Source: Methylococcus sp. UBA6136 (GTDB taxonomy: Bacteria > Pseudomonadota > Gammaproteobacteria > Methylococcales > Methylococcaceae). From it: a stretch of DNA of 16,477 nucleotides. Within the stretch, counting starts at the first letter, position 1, and each line of letters starts with the position of its first letter. Shown piece by piece: positions 9,401 through 14,447 of this stretch. The stretch spans positions 1 through 16,477 of the forward strand of contig DIVI01000117.1 in assembly GCA_002423305.1 (NCBI GenBank), written 5' to 3'. Made by a program: the position numbers and the translations under genes. The notes beneath the pieces are model-generated. The model was not told the origin of the DNA. It did no database searches and was given only the letters and a program-made list of their open reading frames with translations.

Positions 9401-9825
9401 GTAATGTATTGATCAAACAGCCGCGCCACCCGTTGTGCCAGTTCAAAGCGCATCAGGGGATCCGACTCGGCATGGACCAGATAAGCGGCCAATCGAGGAT
9501 GGCGGCCGGTGAATGACGCGTCGCCCAACTGCCCGAAGATACGCCAGACCAGCTTCTCCGGCGCAAAGGGGGAATCACCGGAGACGTCGACGACCCTTGC
9601 CAGCTGTTGCCAGATCCACTGCGCCAGAAACCCGAACCGAACATTGGTGCAGATTGTCTTCTCGCGCGCCCAATCCAGTTCCAGCTGCCGTCGAATTGCA
9701 GTGCCGGGCACGATGATGGACTCGGAGACGAAGGGGTCAGTCCGGCCAGAGGCTAACGGATCAAGGTCGGCCAAAAGACGCCGGGTCAGTGCCGCATGAC
9801 GGTTCGAAAAGATCAGGTTGAGCAT
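6439..9825 (-). CDS. recC: Exodeoxyribonuclease V gamma subunit RecC
   Basis: RecC is the scaffold of RecBCD that splits the strands and recognises Chi in the 3' strand; in the family its helicase and nuclease folds are catalytically dead. The product is 1128 aa (E. coli 1122 aa). Family landmarks are the N-terminal IIVPGTAIRRQLELDWA (37-53), FCLPDIPPLYLNIL (218-231) with HLYVLNPCRHFW (241-252), the strongly conserved GLGPMRGLPYRVICALGLDD (639-658), DDRNLFLDLVLAARDRLNLS (688-707), HPLQAFSPKYF (747-757) and IRFFRNPCQYLLQRRL (836-851). The start at 9825 has AAGGA nine bases upstream (9839-9835). The first gene of the rec block, it lies 85 bases after the HExxH gene on the same strand, so it may be read from its own weak promoter or from the upstream genes. 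Confidence 0.95.
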   Translation of the reverse strand: MLNLIFSNRHAALTRRLLADLDPLASGRTDPFVSESIIVPGTAIRRQLELDWAREKTICTNVRFGFLAQWIWQQLARVVDVSGDSPFAPEKLVWRIFGQLGDASFTGRHPRLAAYLVHAESDPLMRFELAQRVARLFDQYITYRQTWVNAWAAGQPVAFGVAPESVTADQAWQADLWRALLAAMDIGSEHPAEKFFQSLNSATTTLRPNDLPPRVSVFCLPDIPPLYLNILAGLSRMMDIHLYVLNPCRHFWNEITTSKRMAHLEAEGKVEYHEVGNPLLGGWGRQTQGLLQQLAELPGASLIEDELYSPDELAPAPVTLLHRVQRDILDLVDPAQADESVFEYQADDQSIQIHVCHSLTRQLEVLHDQLLDLFDRSPDLTASDVLVVMPNLEDAAPLITAVFETAPPERRIPIALTGLPRAKANPVAAGLIELLTLLPSRFKASEVFALLRHPLVALRYKLSADDLETLHRWMREADIHWGLNAAHRSRLDLPAETAGSLGEGLDRLFLAYATLGMDTPLAGHLPAGWVEGSSALALGAFDQCVAELEAAAAEARQTVTGQDWCQRISRWLDGFFESSRETLDDTTEVRRAIEGLGKVLEDTGVMEPLNLDVIAQALTEQLEASARGATPEGRVTFAGLGPMRGLPYRVICALGLDDTVFPSVNRPDEFDLLAQGPAQLGDRQRGRDDRNLFLDLVLAARDRLNLSHTGRSIRDDSELTPSILLAELSDYLVTRTGREDRPWQHCHPLQAFSPKYFTVSAGDTSGPWFSYVEEYASALGQPMQLAVDLPEPDSDAGVEEGGEQDESARLPGSRFFTEALPRHETDARDLSLDDLIRFFRNPCQYLLQRRLQVTLAEAEEELVDEELFLPAWNSPGRLADQLRQSLKAETVDPESLRAVARACGAYPPGYLGERLLEQELGQLTQFTERLREAHQGAVLAPVSGHLDFAIDGETWRLVGEMTELRAGGLVCWRYDELRPNDRLGGWIQHLFLNALAPVGVDPVTHWIARTGGYQLPPVADASERLSALVTLYREGQTRPLPFFPKSAWAYAEAWDEAEAGKAIKAARKKWEVGYSGYGESTGSAYALALRGVADPLDDEFEGCARGVFLPFMASVVMDEDVAEDDGDE
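6456..6460 (-). promoter_or_regulatory. Shine-Dalgarno that decides the recB start
   Basis: GGAGG on the minus strand, inside the last codons of recC, nine bases before ATG 6446. It is only three bases before the in-frame ATG at 6452 and downstream of the ATG at 6473, so it supports 6446 as the main start and coupling of recB to recC translation. Confidence 0.7.
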
Positions 9826-9881
9826 GAACAGGAATCCTTAATCTTCATCCAAAGACCAGACGTCCGCGGGGCGCTCCAATA

Positions 9882-9910
9882 TTTATTGACCCCACTCAGC
9901 TCCCCCCCAA
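9882..9910 (-). promoter_or_regulatory. Weak candidate sigma70-like promoter for recCBD
   Basis: On the minus strand TTGGGG (9910-9905) and AATAAA (9887-9882) are separated by 17 bases, about 57 bases before the recC start. Matches are 3 of 6 and 4 of 6 by eye, so this is only a candidate. It would serve the rec operon separately from the small genes upstream. Confidence 0.22.
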
Positions 9911-10237
9911 TCAGTGCCACGATCCAAACAGACAGTGAGCAAACTCATGTCCCAATGTGATCAGGGTCACTTTACGGGGGACGATGATATGACACACATC
10001 CAATACAGCGACTCTTTTCCAGAATGAGCAGGCCTCCACCGCAAATCCAAACGCCTTGTTGCCCCGGCTTTTGCGTTCATCGTTACAACGCCCCTGAACA
10101 TCCCTGGCATATTCGATGGTGATGGTCGACATCGTGGTCATCGTTTTTTTCATATCGAAGATGCGTTCGGGGTCTTCGTGAAAGGACCCGGCGAGCACCT
10201 GGGTGGAGAATAACACCATGATCAAGAGGGGTTTCAT
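9911..10237 (-). CDS. Small exported protein with C-terminal HExxH motif, putative metallopeptidase
   Basis: The product has 108 aa. The N-terminus MKPLLIMVLFSTQVLAG is a typical short signal peptide with likely cleavage after VLA, so the mature protein should be periplasmic or secreted. The extreme C-terminus reads LGHEFAHCLFGSWH: HExxH at 97-101 plus a final H108. HExxH is the zinc-binding and catalytic motif of many metallopeptidases. The spacing to the last His (six residues between H101 and H108) is not the HExxHxxGxxH of metzincins. Cysteines at 51, 70, 82 and 102 could form disulfides. The ATG at 10237 is chosen because it starts the signal peptide; AAGG directly abuts it, which is poor spacing, and a GTG at 10273 extends the frame into the preceding gene. 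The substrate is unknown and no close family is recognised. It could also be a non-catalytic zinc protein. Confidence 0.7.
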   Translation of the reverse strand: MKPLLIMVLFSTQVLAGSFHEDPERIFDMKKTMTTMSTITIEYARDVQGRCNDERKSRGNKAFGFAVEACSFWKRVAVLDVCHIIVPRKVTLITLGHEFAHCLFGSWH

Positions 10238-10250
10238 CCTTGAGACGAGA

Positions 10251-10496
10251 TCACAACGATGAACTGGCCCCACCGGCCAGGCTGGAAAAACGATAGATGT
10301 ATTTGCGGTTGGGGCGCGGGTTGGTATGCGGACCGACCATCACCCAGATCTCGTCGCCCCGAATCTGCACGCCGTGCACCCGCTCCTGGGAAGGATTGAG
10401 GTTGATGCAGGGTATGCGCCGGGTCGTGTTTTCGCCGGGGCGAATGACTTCAAGGGAATTGGAGGATTTGTTATAAATCGCGTAACCATCGGTCAT
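10251..10496 (-). CDS. Hypothetical 81-aa protein
   Basis: Start ATG 10496 is chosen because AGGAG lies 8 bases upstream; the frame is open to an ATG at 10526. The product has no signal peptide or membrane segment. It looks like a small beta-rich domain, with strand-like stretches such as GVQIRGDEIWVMVGP and RKYIYRFSSLAGG and a Ser-rich tail. The stop lies only 13 bases before the ATG of the HExxH gene, so the two are probably co-transcribed. I do not recognise the family. Confidence 0.72.
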   Translation of the reverse strand: MTDGYAIYNKSSNSLEVIRPGENTTRRIPCINLNPSQERVHGVQIRGDEIWVMVGPHTNPRPNRKYIYRFSSLAGGASSSL

Positions 10497-10585
10497 GGGT
10501 CTGTCTCCTGATGTTGGGGTGGTCAATCCGGGGGGCGGAATAATTCCCCCCGGACAGGTTTTTGGGATCTCTTTCTGGAAAGGCG

Positions 10586-11173
10586 CTATTCGGTAGTGGT
10601 CTCAGCATCAGGGGCTTCGGCAGTGTCCGATTCCTCCACAGATTCCTCGGCGGCTTCCCGATCGAGCATGGCCTGCCACGCTTGCTGGGCGGTCTGCCGG
10701 CCATACATGATGGCCAGCATGCCAGGCGCGTAATGTTCGATGGCCGAATGCACATCGTGGCGCATGCGTCGGACCATGGCGACCGTGAGTGCACTGTCCT
10801 CAGGGATGACGGTGCATACCGCTCGCCATTCGCCATCATTGAGGTCGAATTCGAACTTGGCCAGAAACAGCCGGTAGTTGGCCCGCGTCAGGTATTCCAT
10901 GACGGCCATGCGCTGGTCTTCCGGAACGGTAAAAGGGACATAGGCGAAGATGCCCAATCGATTGCGGCTGACCCCAATATCAAATACGGTCCGACTGACC
11001 ACCGGTTCGACATGGATACGGGTTGTCAGCAATACCCGCTCGCCCTCGTCCCGTTCGCTTTGTTCATAACTCCAACCCTTGTCATCGAGATAGGCCTTGA
11101 CGCTGTCCACCAGGGTCGACTGTTGCGCCGGGGCTGGCGTTGGCTGCTGGCTGTCCTGCTTGCGGGTACTCAT
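10586..11173 (-). CDS. YbjN-domain protein, second of a tandem pair
   Basis: The product has 195 aa and resembles the YbjN superfamily (type III secretion chaperone-like fold). Known members are poorly characterised regulatory or chaperone-like proteins. The core runs from about residue 22 to 170: VKAYLDDKGWSYE (25-37), RLGIFAYVPFTVPEDQR (72-88), AVMEYLTRANYRLFLAKFEF (90-109), LNDGEWRAVCTV. Flanks are a Pro/Gln/Thr-rich N-terminus and an acidic low-complexity tail (EESVEESDTAEAPDAE), probably disordered. No signal peptide or membrane segment is seen, so it is likely cytosolic. Its ATG overlaps the stop of the upstream paralogue as ATGA, and GGAGG sits 7 bases upstream. The two proteins share YLD..GW.YE, the (A/M)xxEYLTRxNY block and a DL(N/D)DGE block, so they arose by duplication. 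Confidence 0.85.
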   Translation of the reverse strand: MSTRKQDSQQPTPAPAQQSTLVDSVKAYLDDKGWSYEQSERDEGERVLLTTRIHVEPVVSRTVFDIGVSRNRLGIFAYVPFTVPEDQRMAVMEYLTRANYRLFLAKFEFDLNDGEWRAVCTVIPEDSALTVAMVRRMRHDVHSAIEHYAPGMLAIMYGRQTAQQAWQAMLDREAAEESVEESDTAEAPDAETTTE

Positions 11174-11691
11174 GCGCTGACCTCCCCGGAGGCAGCAGCT
11201 TCCTTCTCATCCCGTCCCTGATAGCTTTCAAACGCGGCCTGCGGCGTGAGTTCTCCAAAGGCGATGGCCATCATCCAGGGATAGGCATCGTTGAGATTGA
11301 AGTGGGCGGCATTTTCAAGGCTATTGATCATGGCCTGGCTCAGATGACTGTCTGCCACCGTGACCGTGGCGACGGAACGAATTTCCCCGTCATCCAGATC
11401 CATCTCGATCTTGCCCAGATAGCGGGTGTAGTTGACCCGGGTCAGGTATTCGGCGACGGCCAGGCGCTTGGCTTCGGGGATATAGATGGCGGAGTAGACA
11501 TACACGCCGAAGCGTTCCCGCCCATCGTCGGCATCAAAGCTGGAGCGAAATTCACCGTTGGGCAGGGTCACGCCGGCCCCGTACATGGTCAGGCCGTCCC
11601 GTTCATCAATCTCGTAATTCCAGCCCTCCTGGTCCAGATACTTTTGAACGGCCTCGGCAATGGGCCGGGGTGATTCTTTTTCAGAGGTCAT
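11170..11691 (-). CDS. YbjN-domain protein, first of a tandem pair
   Basis: The product has 173 aa. Start ATG 11691 (MTSEKESPRP) is preceded by GGGAGGAGG; the frame stays open to 11751, but that extension lies over an inverted repeat and lacks support. The YbjN core includes VQKYLDQEGWNYEIDERDG, FGVYVYSAIYIPEAKRLAV, AEYLTRVNYTRYLGKIEMDL and DDGEIRSVATVTV, collinear with the paralogue that follows. No export signal is seen. The ATGA overlap with the downstream paralogue implies coupled translation and possibly a heteromer; that is inference. Function is unknown, and a chaperone or binding role is suggested only by the fold family. Confidence 0.85.
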   Translation of the reverse strand: MTSEKESPRPIAEAVQKYLDQEGWNYEIDERDGLTMYGAGVTLPNGEFRSSFDADDGRERFGVYVYSAIYIPEAKRLAVAEYLTRVNYTRYLGKIEMDLDDGEIRSVATVTVADSHLSQAMINSLENAAHFNLNDAYPWMMAIAFGELTPQAAFESYQGRDEKEAAASGEVSA

Positions 11692-11960
11692 CGTGCCTCC
11701 TCCCGAAGGGGTTAAGGGGGATCCGGACAATCCGGATTCCATGGACAACACAATAAGGCGGGGGGATGACAGAGTGAGTCGCGGCGATGGGACATCGTCA
11801 AATCAGATTTTTATTACCGCGCGACCCACTTTGTCACGGGAGGGTTCTACTGTTTGCGCCAAGGTTGCGGTATCCCCCATTCAGCCCCATCAGAGGGTCG
11901 CCTTTGAAGGATGACATGGGAACTCACAACCCGCCCTATCACTTCTTTGGAGCACAGACC
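11692..11960. other. Divergent intergenic region between the YbjN pair and the plus-strand cluster
   Basis: About 269 bases that should hold promoters for both directions. Visible structures are a 10-bp inverted repeat at 11718-11740 and a second small stem at 11783-11799 (GGCGATG, loop GGA, CATCGTC) followed a few bases later by a T-rich stretch (TTTTTATT). An in-frame ATG at 11916 could extend the 64-aa gene. I cannot place a convincing -35/-10 pair by eye on either strand. Confidence 0.5.
11718..11740. repeat. Inverted repeat in the YbjN operon leader
   Basis: Arms 11718-11727 and 11731-11740 pair around the loop CAA; nine pairs are Watson-Crick and one is G-T. The core is ATCCGGA-CAA-TCCGGAT. 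It lies 27 bases ahead of the first YbjN start codon, just upstream of the Shine-Dalgarno. It could be an operator for a dimeric regulator or an mRNA leader hairpin. It lacks a T tract in either direction, so an intrinsic terminator is less likely. Confidence 0.55.
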
Positions 11961-12155
11961 ATGTCATACACCACCGATAACCGCGGTTATTTCTCCAAGT
12001 TTCACCGTGGGTTCACGGTCCAGCAGGTAGAAAACGGCTGGATCATTTTGAACTTTCCCAACTGGGCAACCTATGGTCCGGTCAATCAGGGACCCTTCGG
12101 GACTTATCAGATTGCCTGCATGCAGATTGATCGTTTATTGAATTCTCAGCGGTGA
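11961..12155 (+). CDS. Hypothetical 64-aa protein
   Basis: Start ATG 11961 has GGAG 8 bases upstream; an in-frame ATG at 11916 with AAGGA close by is an alternative that would add 15 residues. The sequence reads MSYTTDNRGYFSKFHRGF, then NGWIILNFPNWATYGPVNQG and ends YQIACMQIDRLLNSQR. It is rich in aromatics, has no signal peptide from this start and no membrane helix. It lies five bases ahead of the next gene, so it is the first gene of a small operon with two exported proteins. The family is not recognised. Confidence 0.65.
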   Translation: MSYTTDNRGYFSKFHRGFTVQQVENGWIILNFPNWATYGPVNQGPFGTYQIACMQIDRLLNSQR

Positions 12156-12160
12156 CACTC

Positions 12161-12457
12161 ATGAAGACCTTTATATTTTTCGTCACCTTGCTCTTCACCT
12201 CATCCTCCTGGGCATGGGGTCCAGGCTGGGGCCCCGGGTGGGGTCCCGGCTGGTATCCGGGTTGGGGGCCTGGCTTTTATGGCGGCATGGGATATGGCGG
12301 GGGGTATGGCATGTACGGAATGTCCATGATTCAGACGCCTTCCTTCAACTACACGACCACCATTGTTCAGTCCCCGCCCATTGTCATTAACTCACGCGGT
12401 GAACCGTTGGTAGTGACGACCCCACAAGGGGTAACACGCACCCCGGATGGACGTTGA
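12161..12457 (+). CDS. Exported Gly/Trp/Pro-repeat protein, 98 aa
   Basis: MKTFIFFVTLLFTSSSWA is a clear signal peptide with likely cleavage after SWA. The mature protein opens with repeated WGPG units (residues 19-39), followed by a Gly/Tyr/Met-rich stretch (GFYGGMGYGGGYGMYGMSM) and a more ordinary C-terminal half with TTTIVQSPPIVINSRGEPLV. Such low-complexity Gly/aromatic segments occur in envelope or surface-associated proteins, but no function can be assigned. ATG 12161 is preferred over the GTG at 12152 because it begins the signal peptide and GGTGA lies five bases ahead, overlapping the previous stop. Confidence 0.75.
   Translation: MKTFIFFVTLLFTSSSWAWGPGWGPGWGPGWYPGWGPGFYGGMGYGGGYGMYGMSMIQTPSFNYTTTIVQSPPIVINSRGEPLVVTTPQGVTRTPDGR
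12215..12277 (+). repeat. In-frame WGPG tetrapeptide repeat
   Basis: About five consecutive units of W-G/Y-P-G at the start of the mature protein (residues 19-39), encoded by a near-repeated 12-base unit of the type tggggtccaggc. The codons differ between units, so the amino-acid repeat seems conserved rather than freshly duplicated at the DNA level. Confidence 0.8.
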
Positions 12458-12490
12458 TTTCAGTCAACCTAACTTAAGGGAGAATTCGCC

Positions 12491-12862
12491 ATGAAAACCG
12501 TGATCGCCTTGTTTCTGTTCTGTGTCGTGGGTTCGACTCATGCGGAACAACCGTTTGGCCCTTTCAACCAGCAGTACACCCTAAACCAGAATCAACAATA
12601 TGGCTCTACCAATTGGTACAGTTCTGCGCTAGGCATGGGGGTCGCGCAGGCCGGCGTGACGTTGATTGGGGGCTTGGTGAATGCCATGTCACGTCCGGAT
12701 CCCGTGGTTTACATGCAGCCGCAACAAACCCCGGTCGTCATACAAACTCAGGAACCCTCCAGACAGGCCAGCGTGACACACGCCGGGAATCCCGGAACCT
12801 GTAGCATGCAAACGCTCTACGACCGCCAAGGAAATCCGCGCTATGTGAAGGTCTGCGATTAA
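12491..12862 (+). CDS. Exported hypothetical protein, 123 aa
   Basis: MKTVIALFLFCVVGSTHA is a signal peptide with likely cleavage before EQPF. The mature part has an Asn/Gln/Tyr-rich segment (NQQYTLNQNQQYGSTNWY), a short hydrophobic Gly-rich stretch (LGMGVAQAGVTLIGGLVNAM, about 48-67), a Pro/Gln region, and a C-terminal CSMQTLYDRQGNPRYVKVC whose two cysteines may form a disulfide loop. GGGAG lies about nine bases ahead of the ATG. It follows the WGPG gene by 33 bases and precedes a hairpin. The product is probably periplasmic or outer-membrane associated; the family is not recognised. Confidence 0.75.
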   Translation: MKTVIALFLFCVVGSTHAEQPFGPFNQQYTLNQNQQYGSTNWYSSALGMGVAQAGVTLIGGLVNAMSRPDPVVYMQPQQTPVVIQTQEPSRQASVTHAGNPGTCSMQTLYDRQGNPRYVKVCD

Positions 12863-12875
12863 GAGGAAAGAATCC

Positions 12876-12905
12876 GGACGTCCATCCAGAAATGGGTGGA
12901 TGTCC
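12876..12905 (+). terminator. Hairpin after the exported-protein cluster
   Basis: Arms 12876-12887 (GGACGTCCATCC) and 12894-12905 (GGGTGGATGTCC) pair over 12 bases with two G-T wobbles around loop AGAAAT, starting 13 bases after the stop at 12862. No T tract follows (ATTCCCCC), so it is a terminator or RNA-stabilising hairpin rather than a classical intrinsic terminator. Confidence 0.55.
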
Positions 12906-13039
12906 ATTCCCCCTTACCGGAGAGGGTGATCAAATCCTCACTCACACTTGATCCCCGTTTGGGCAGTGGCGTAAGTTTGGGATCCAAATGATCTGGGTTG
13001 CTGGTAATACAGACCCTGACTTGAGAGGAAATCACGCCC

Positions 13040-14113
13040 ATGGCTACTGATAGGAAATCGAATCGCAACGAACCCAAGGATGCGATCCTGCGCCAATGGG
13101 TGATGCTACAACTGATTCCGAGGGAGCCCGGCGGAATTACTGCACAGCAACTGCGAAAGAAACTGGCAGAGGCCGACCCGCTCTACGATGTGCACAAGCG
13201 CACCATTGAGCGCAATCTGATGCAGATGATGAGCATCTTCCCGACCCTGGATTACCGGGAGCAGGCTGGAGGCAATCTCTGGTTCTGGGAAAAGGACACA
13301 GTCATCGACATTCCCAAACTGGATGCCAAGACGGCCCTGATGTTTCGTCTGGCCCAGGACTACCTGGCGCCAATGTTGCCCAAGGCCACCTTGGGCGAAC
13401 TGATGCCACATTTCAAACAGGCAGAGAAGACCCTCAAGGAACTGGCGGATCGGAGCTATACCTACTGGCCGGATAAAGTCCGCATCATCCAGAATTCCAT
13501 CCAACTCAAGCACCCCGAAATCAACCCAGGAATCCTGGCGACGGTCTATGAGGCGCTGTTCGCTGATTTGAAATTGGACATCAACTACCGAATCCGCGGT
13601 GGTGAAGAGCGCGACTACCGCGCTAGTTTGTTGGGGTTGGTATTCCGGGACGGAGTGGTTTATGCCGTCTGCACGCTGGATGGCAAGGACGCCGTGCGCC
13701 AACTGCCACTGCACCGGATGCTTGCGGCTGAATTGACGAGTGAAGCCAGTTTGCGCCCACCGGGATTTGTACTCGATGATTACATCAAGACGTTCTTCGA
13801 TTATCCGCTACGGGAATTGCAGTCGAACGCCGATCACCGCGATGAGATTCCTGACCGCATCACCGTTACGCTGGCGCTCAACCCGGTGTCCGCGGTGCAT
13901 CTGAAGGAATCCCCACTCGCGGATGATCAGATAGTGGAAACCTTGCCCGATGGTCGCGAGGCGATTACGGCGACTGTCAGCAATACGGAAAGGTTGCGTT
14001 GGTGGATATTGAGTTACGGTGCCTATATGGAGGTTCTAGCGCCAGAGCATCTCAGGCGAGAAATCAGGCATAAGCTCACAACAGCCGCACTAAATTATGG
14101 AACCATAATCTGA
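13040..14113 (+). CDS. WYL-domain transcriptional regulator
   Basis: The 357-aa product has the three-part layout of WYL regulators. A winged helix-turn-helix lies at about 15-80 (AILRQWVMLQLIPREPGG, ITAQQLRKKLAE, KRTIERNLMQMM). A WYL domain lies at about 163-235, where YRASLLGLVFRDGVVYAVC and VRQLPLHRM stand for the consensus core; the signature is degenerate, VYAV rather than WYLV. A C-terminal WCX-like domain lies at about 273-353 (ITVTLALNPVSAVHL, LRWWILSYGAYMEVLAPEHL). Family members bind DNA and sense ligands such as nucleotides or nucleic acid; several repress phage-defence operons. GAGGA lies 10 bases ahead of ATG 13040. The G+C-rich codon use resembles the left part of the window, unlike the next gene. 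Its target is unknown; the 469-aa gene downstream on the same strand is the obvious candidate. Confidence 0.87.
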   Translation: MATDRKSNRNEPKDAILRQWVMLQLIPREPGGITAQQLRKKLAEADPLYDVHKRTIERNLMQMMSIFPTLDYREQAGGNLWFWEKDTVIDIPKLDAKTALMFRLAQDYLAPMLPKATLGELMPHFKQAEKTLKELADRSYTYWPDKVRIIQNSIQLKHPEINPGILATVYEALFADLKLDINYRIRGGEERDYRASLLGLVFRDGVVYAVCTLDGKDAVRQLPLHRMLAAELTSEASLRPPGFVLDDYIKTFFDYPLRELQSNADHRDEIPDRITVTLALNPVSAVHLKESPLADDQIVETLPDGREAITATVSNTERLRWWILSYGAYMEVLAPEHLRREIRHKLTTAALNYGTII

Positions 14114-14162
14114 TTTAAAACGAAATCGTGCGGGAGTGAGATTCGCCTGGACTTACATCCAC

Positions 14163-14188
14163 GAAGAGCATCTACTCAGATGCTCTTC
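14163..14188 (+). terminator. Perfect 11-bp hairpin downstream of the WYL gene
   Basis: Arms GAAGAGCATCT (14163-14173) and AGATGCTCTTC (14178-14188) pair perfectly around loop ACTC, 50 bases after the WYL stop. Wider arms TGCGGGAG (14129-14136) and CTCCCCCGCA (14188-14197) flank it and could extend the fold. No T tract follows, so it may be a factor-dependent terminator, an RNA-stabilising structure or an operator. Confidence 0.55.
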
Positions 14189-14440
14189 TCCCCCGCATTC
14201 GCATCCGCTTTCTCAGTCCATTGGAAGAAATACTGAGACGGGGACAGGTAGCACATAATGAAAAACAACGCATCCACGTAGCGACGCGTCCGGGGATGTT
14301 TTCACGCCCCCGCAAAAAAGGCCAAGCCCAGGGGTGACGCATTAACGCCACTGGAAGTTAAACTGCAACTCGTCCAACAAGCCTGTAGATTTATTCGAGA
14401 GCCCCATTCAGCGACTATTAAATTTCCCCTATCCACCCGA

Positions 14441-14446
14441 TATAAA
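14441..14446 (+). promoter_or_regulatory. TATAAA element immediately before the 469-aa gene
   Basis: TATAAA ends one base before ATG 14448, and no Shine-Dalgarno is visible. If this is a -10 box, transcription would begin within the first codons, which argues for leaderless or internal initiation or for chance in A+T-rich DNA. No good -35 box is seen 17 bases upstream. Confidence 0.25.
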
Positions 14447-14447
14447 A

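Larger units (their letters stand above)
14114..14447. other. 334-base gene-free region with several inverted repeats
   Basis: It contains the perfect 11-bp hairpin at 14163-14188, a 7-bp stem TCTCAGT/ACTGAGA (14211-14217 and 14232-14238), the palindrome GACGCGTC (14283-14290) and a CGGGG/CCCCG stem (14291-14295 and 14308-14312). An open stretch without a start codon runs 14282-14455 in one frame; it gives no family I recognise. The last 50 bases turn A+T-rich and lead into the 469-aa gene, so the composition boundary lies near 14390-14440. No tRNA or attachment site is visible. Confidence 0.5.

Noticed and set aside
9911..9950. HEFAHCLFGSWH read as a metzincin HExxHxxGxxH motif
   Set aside because: The Gly and last His are one position too far along, so only the HExxH part can be claimed.
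13106..13714. Minus-strand open frame of 202 aa inside the WYL gene
   Set aside because: The plus frame carries a clear HTH/WYL/WCX protein with a good Shine-Dalgarno, so the antisense frame is a shadow.
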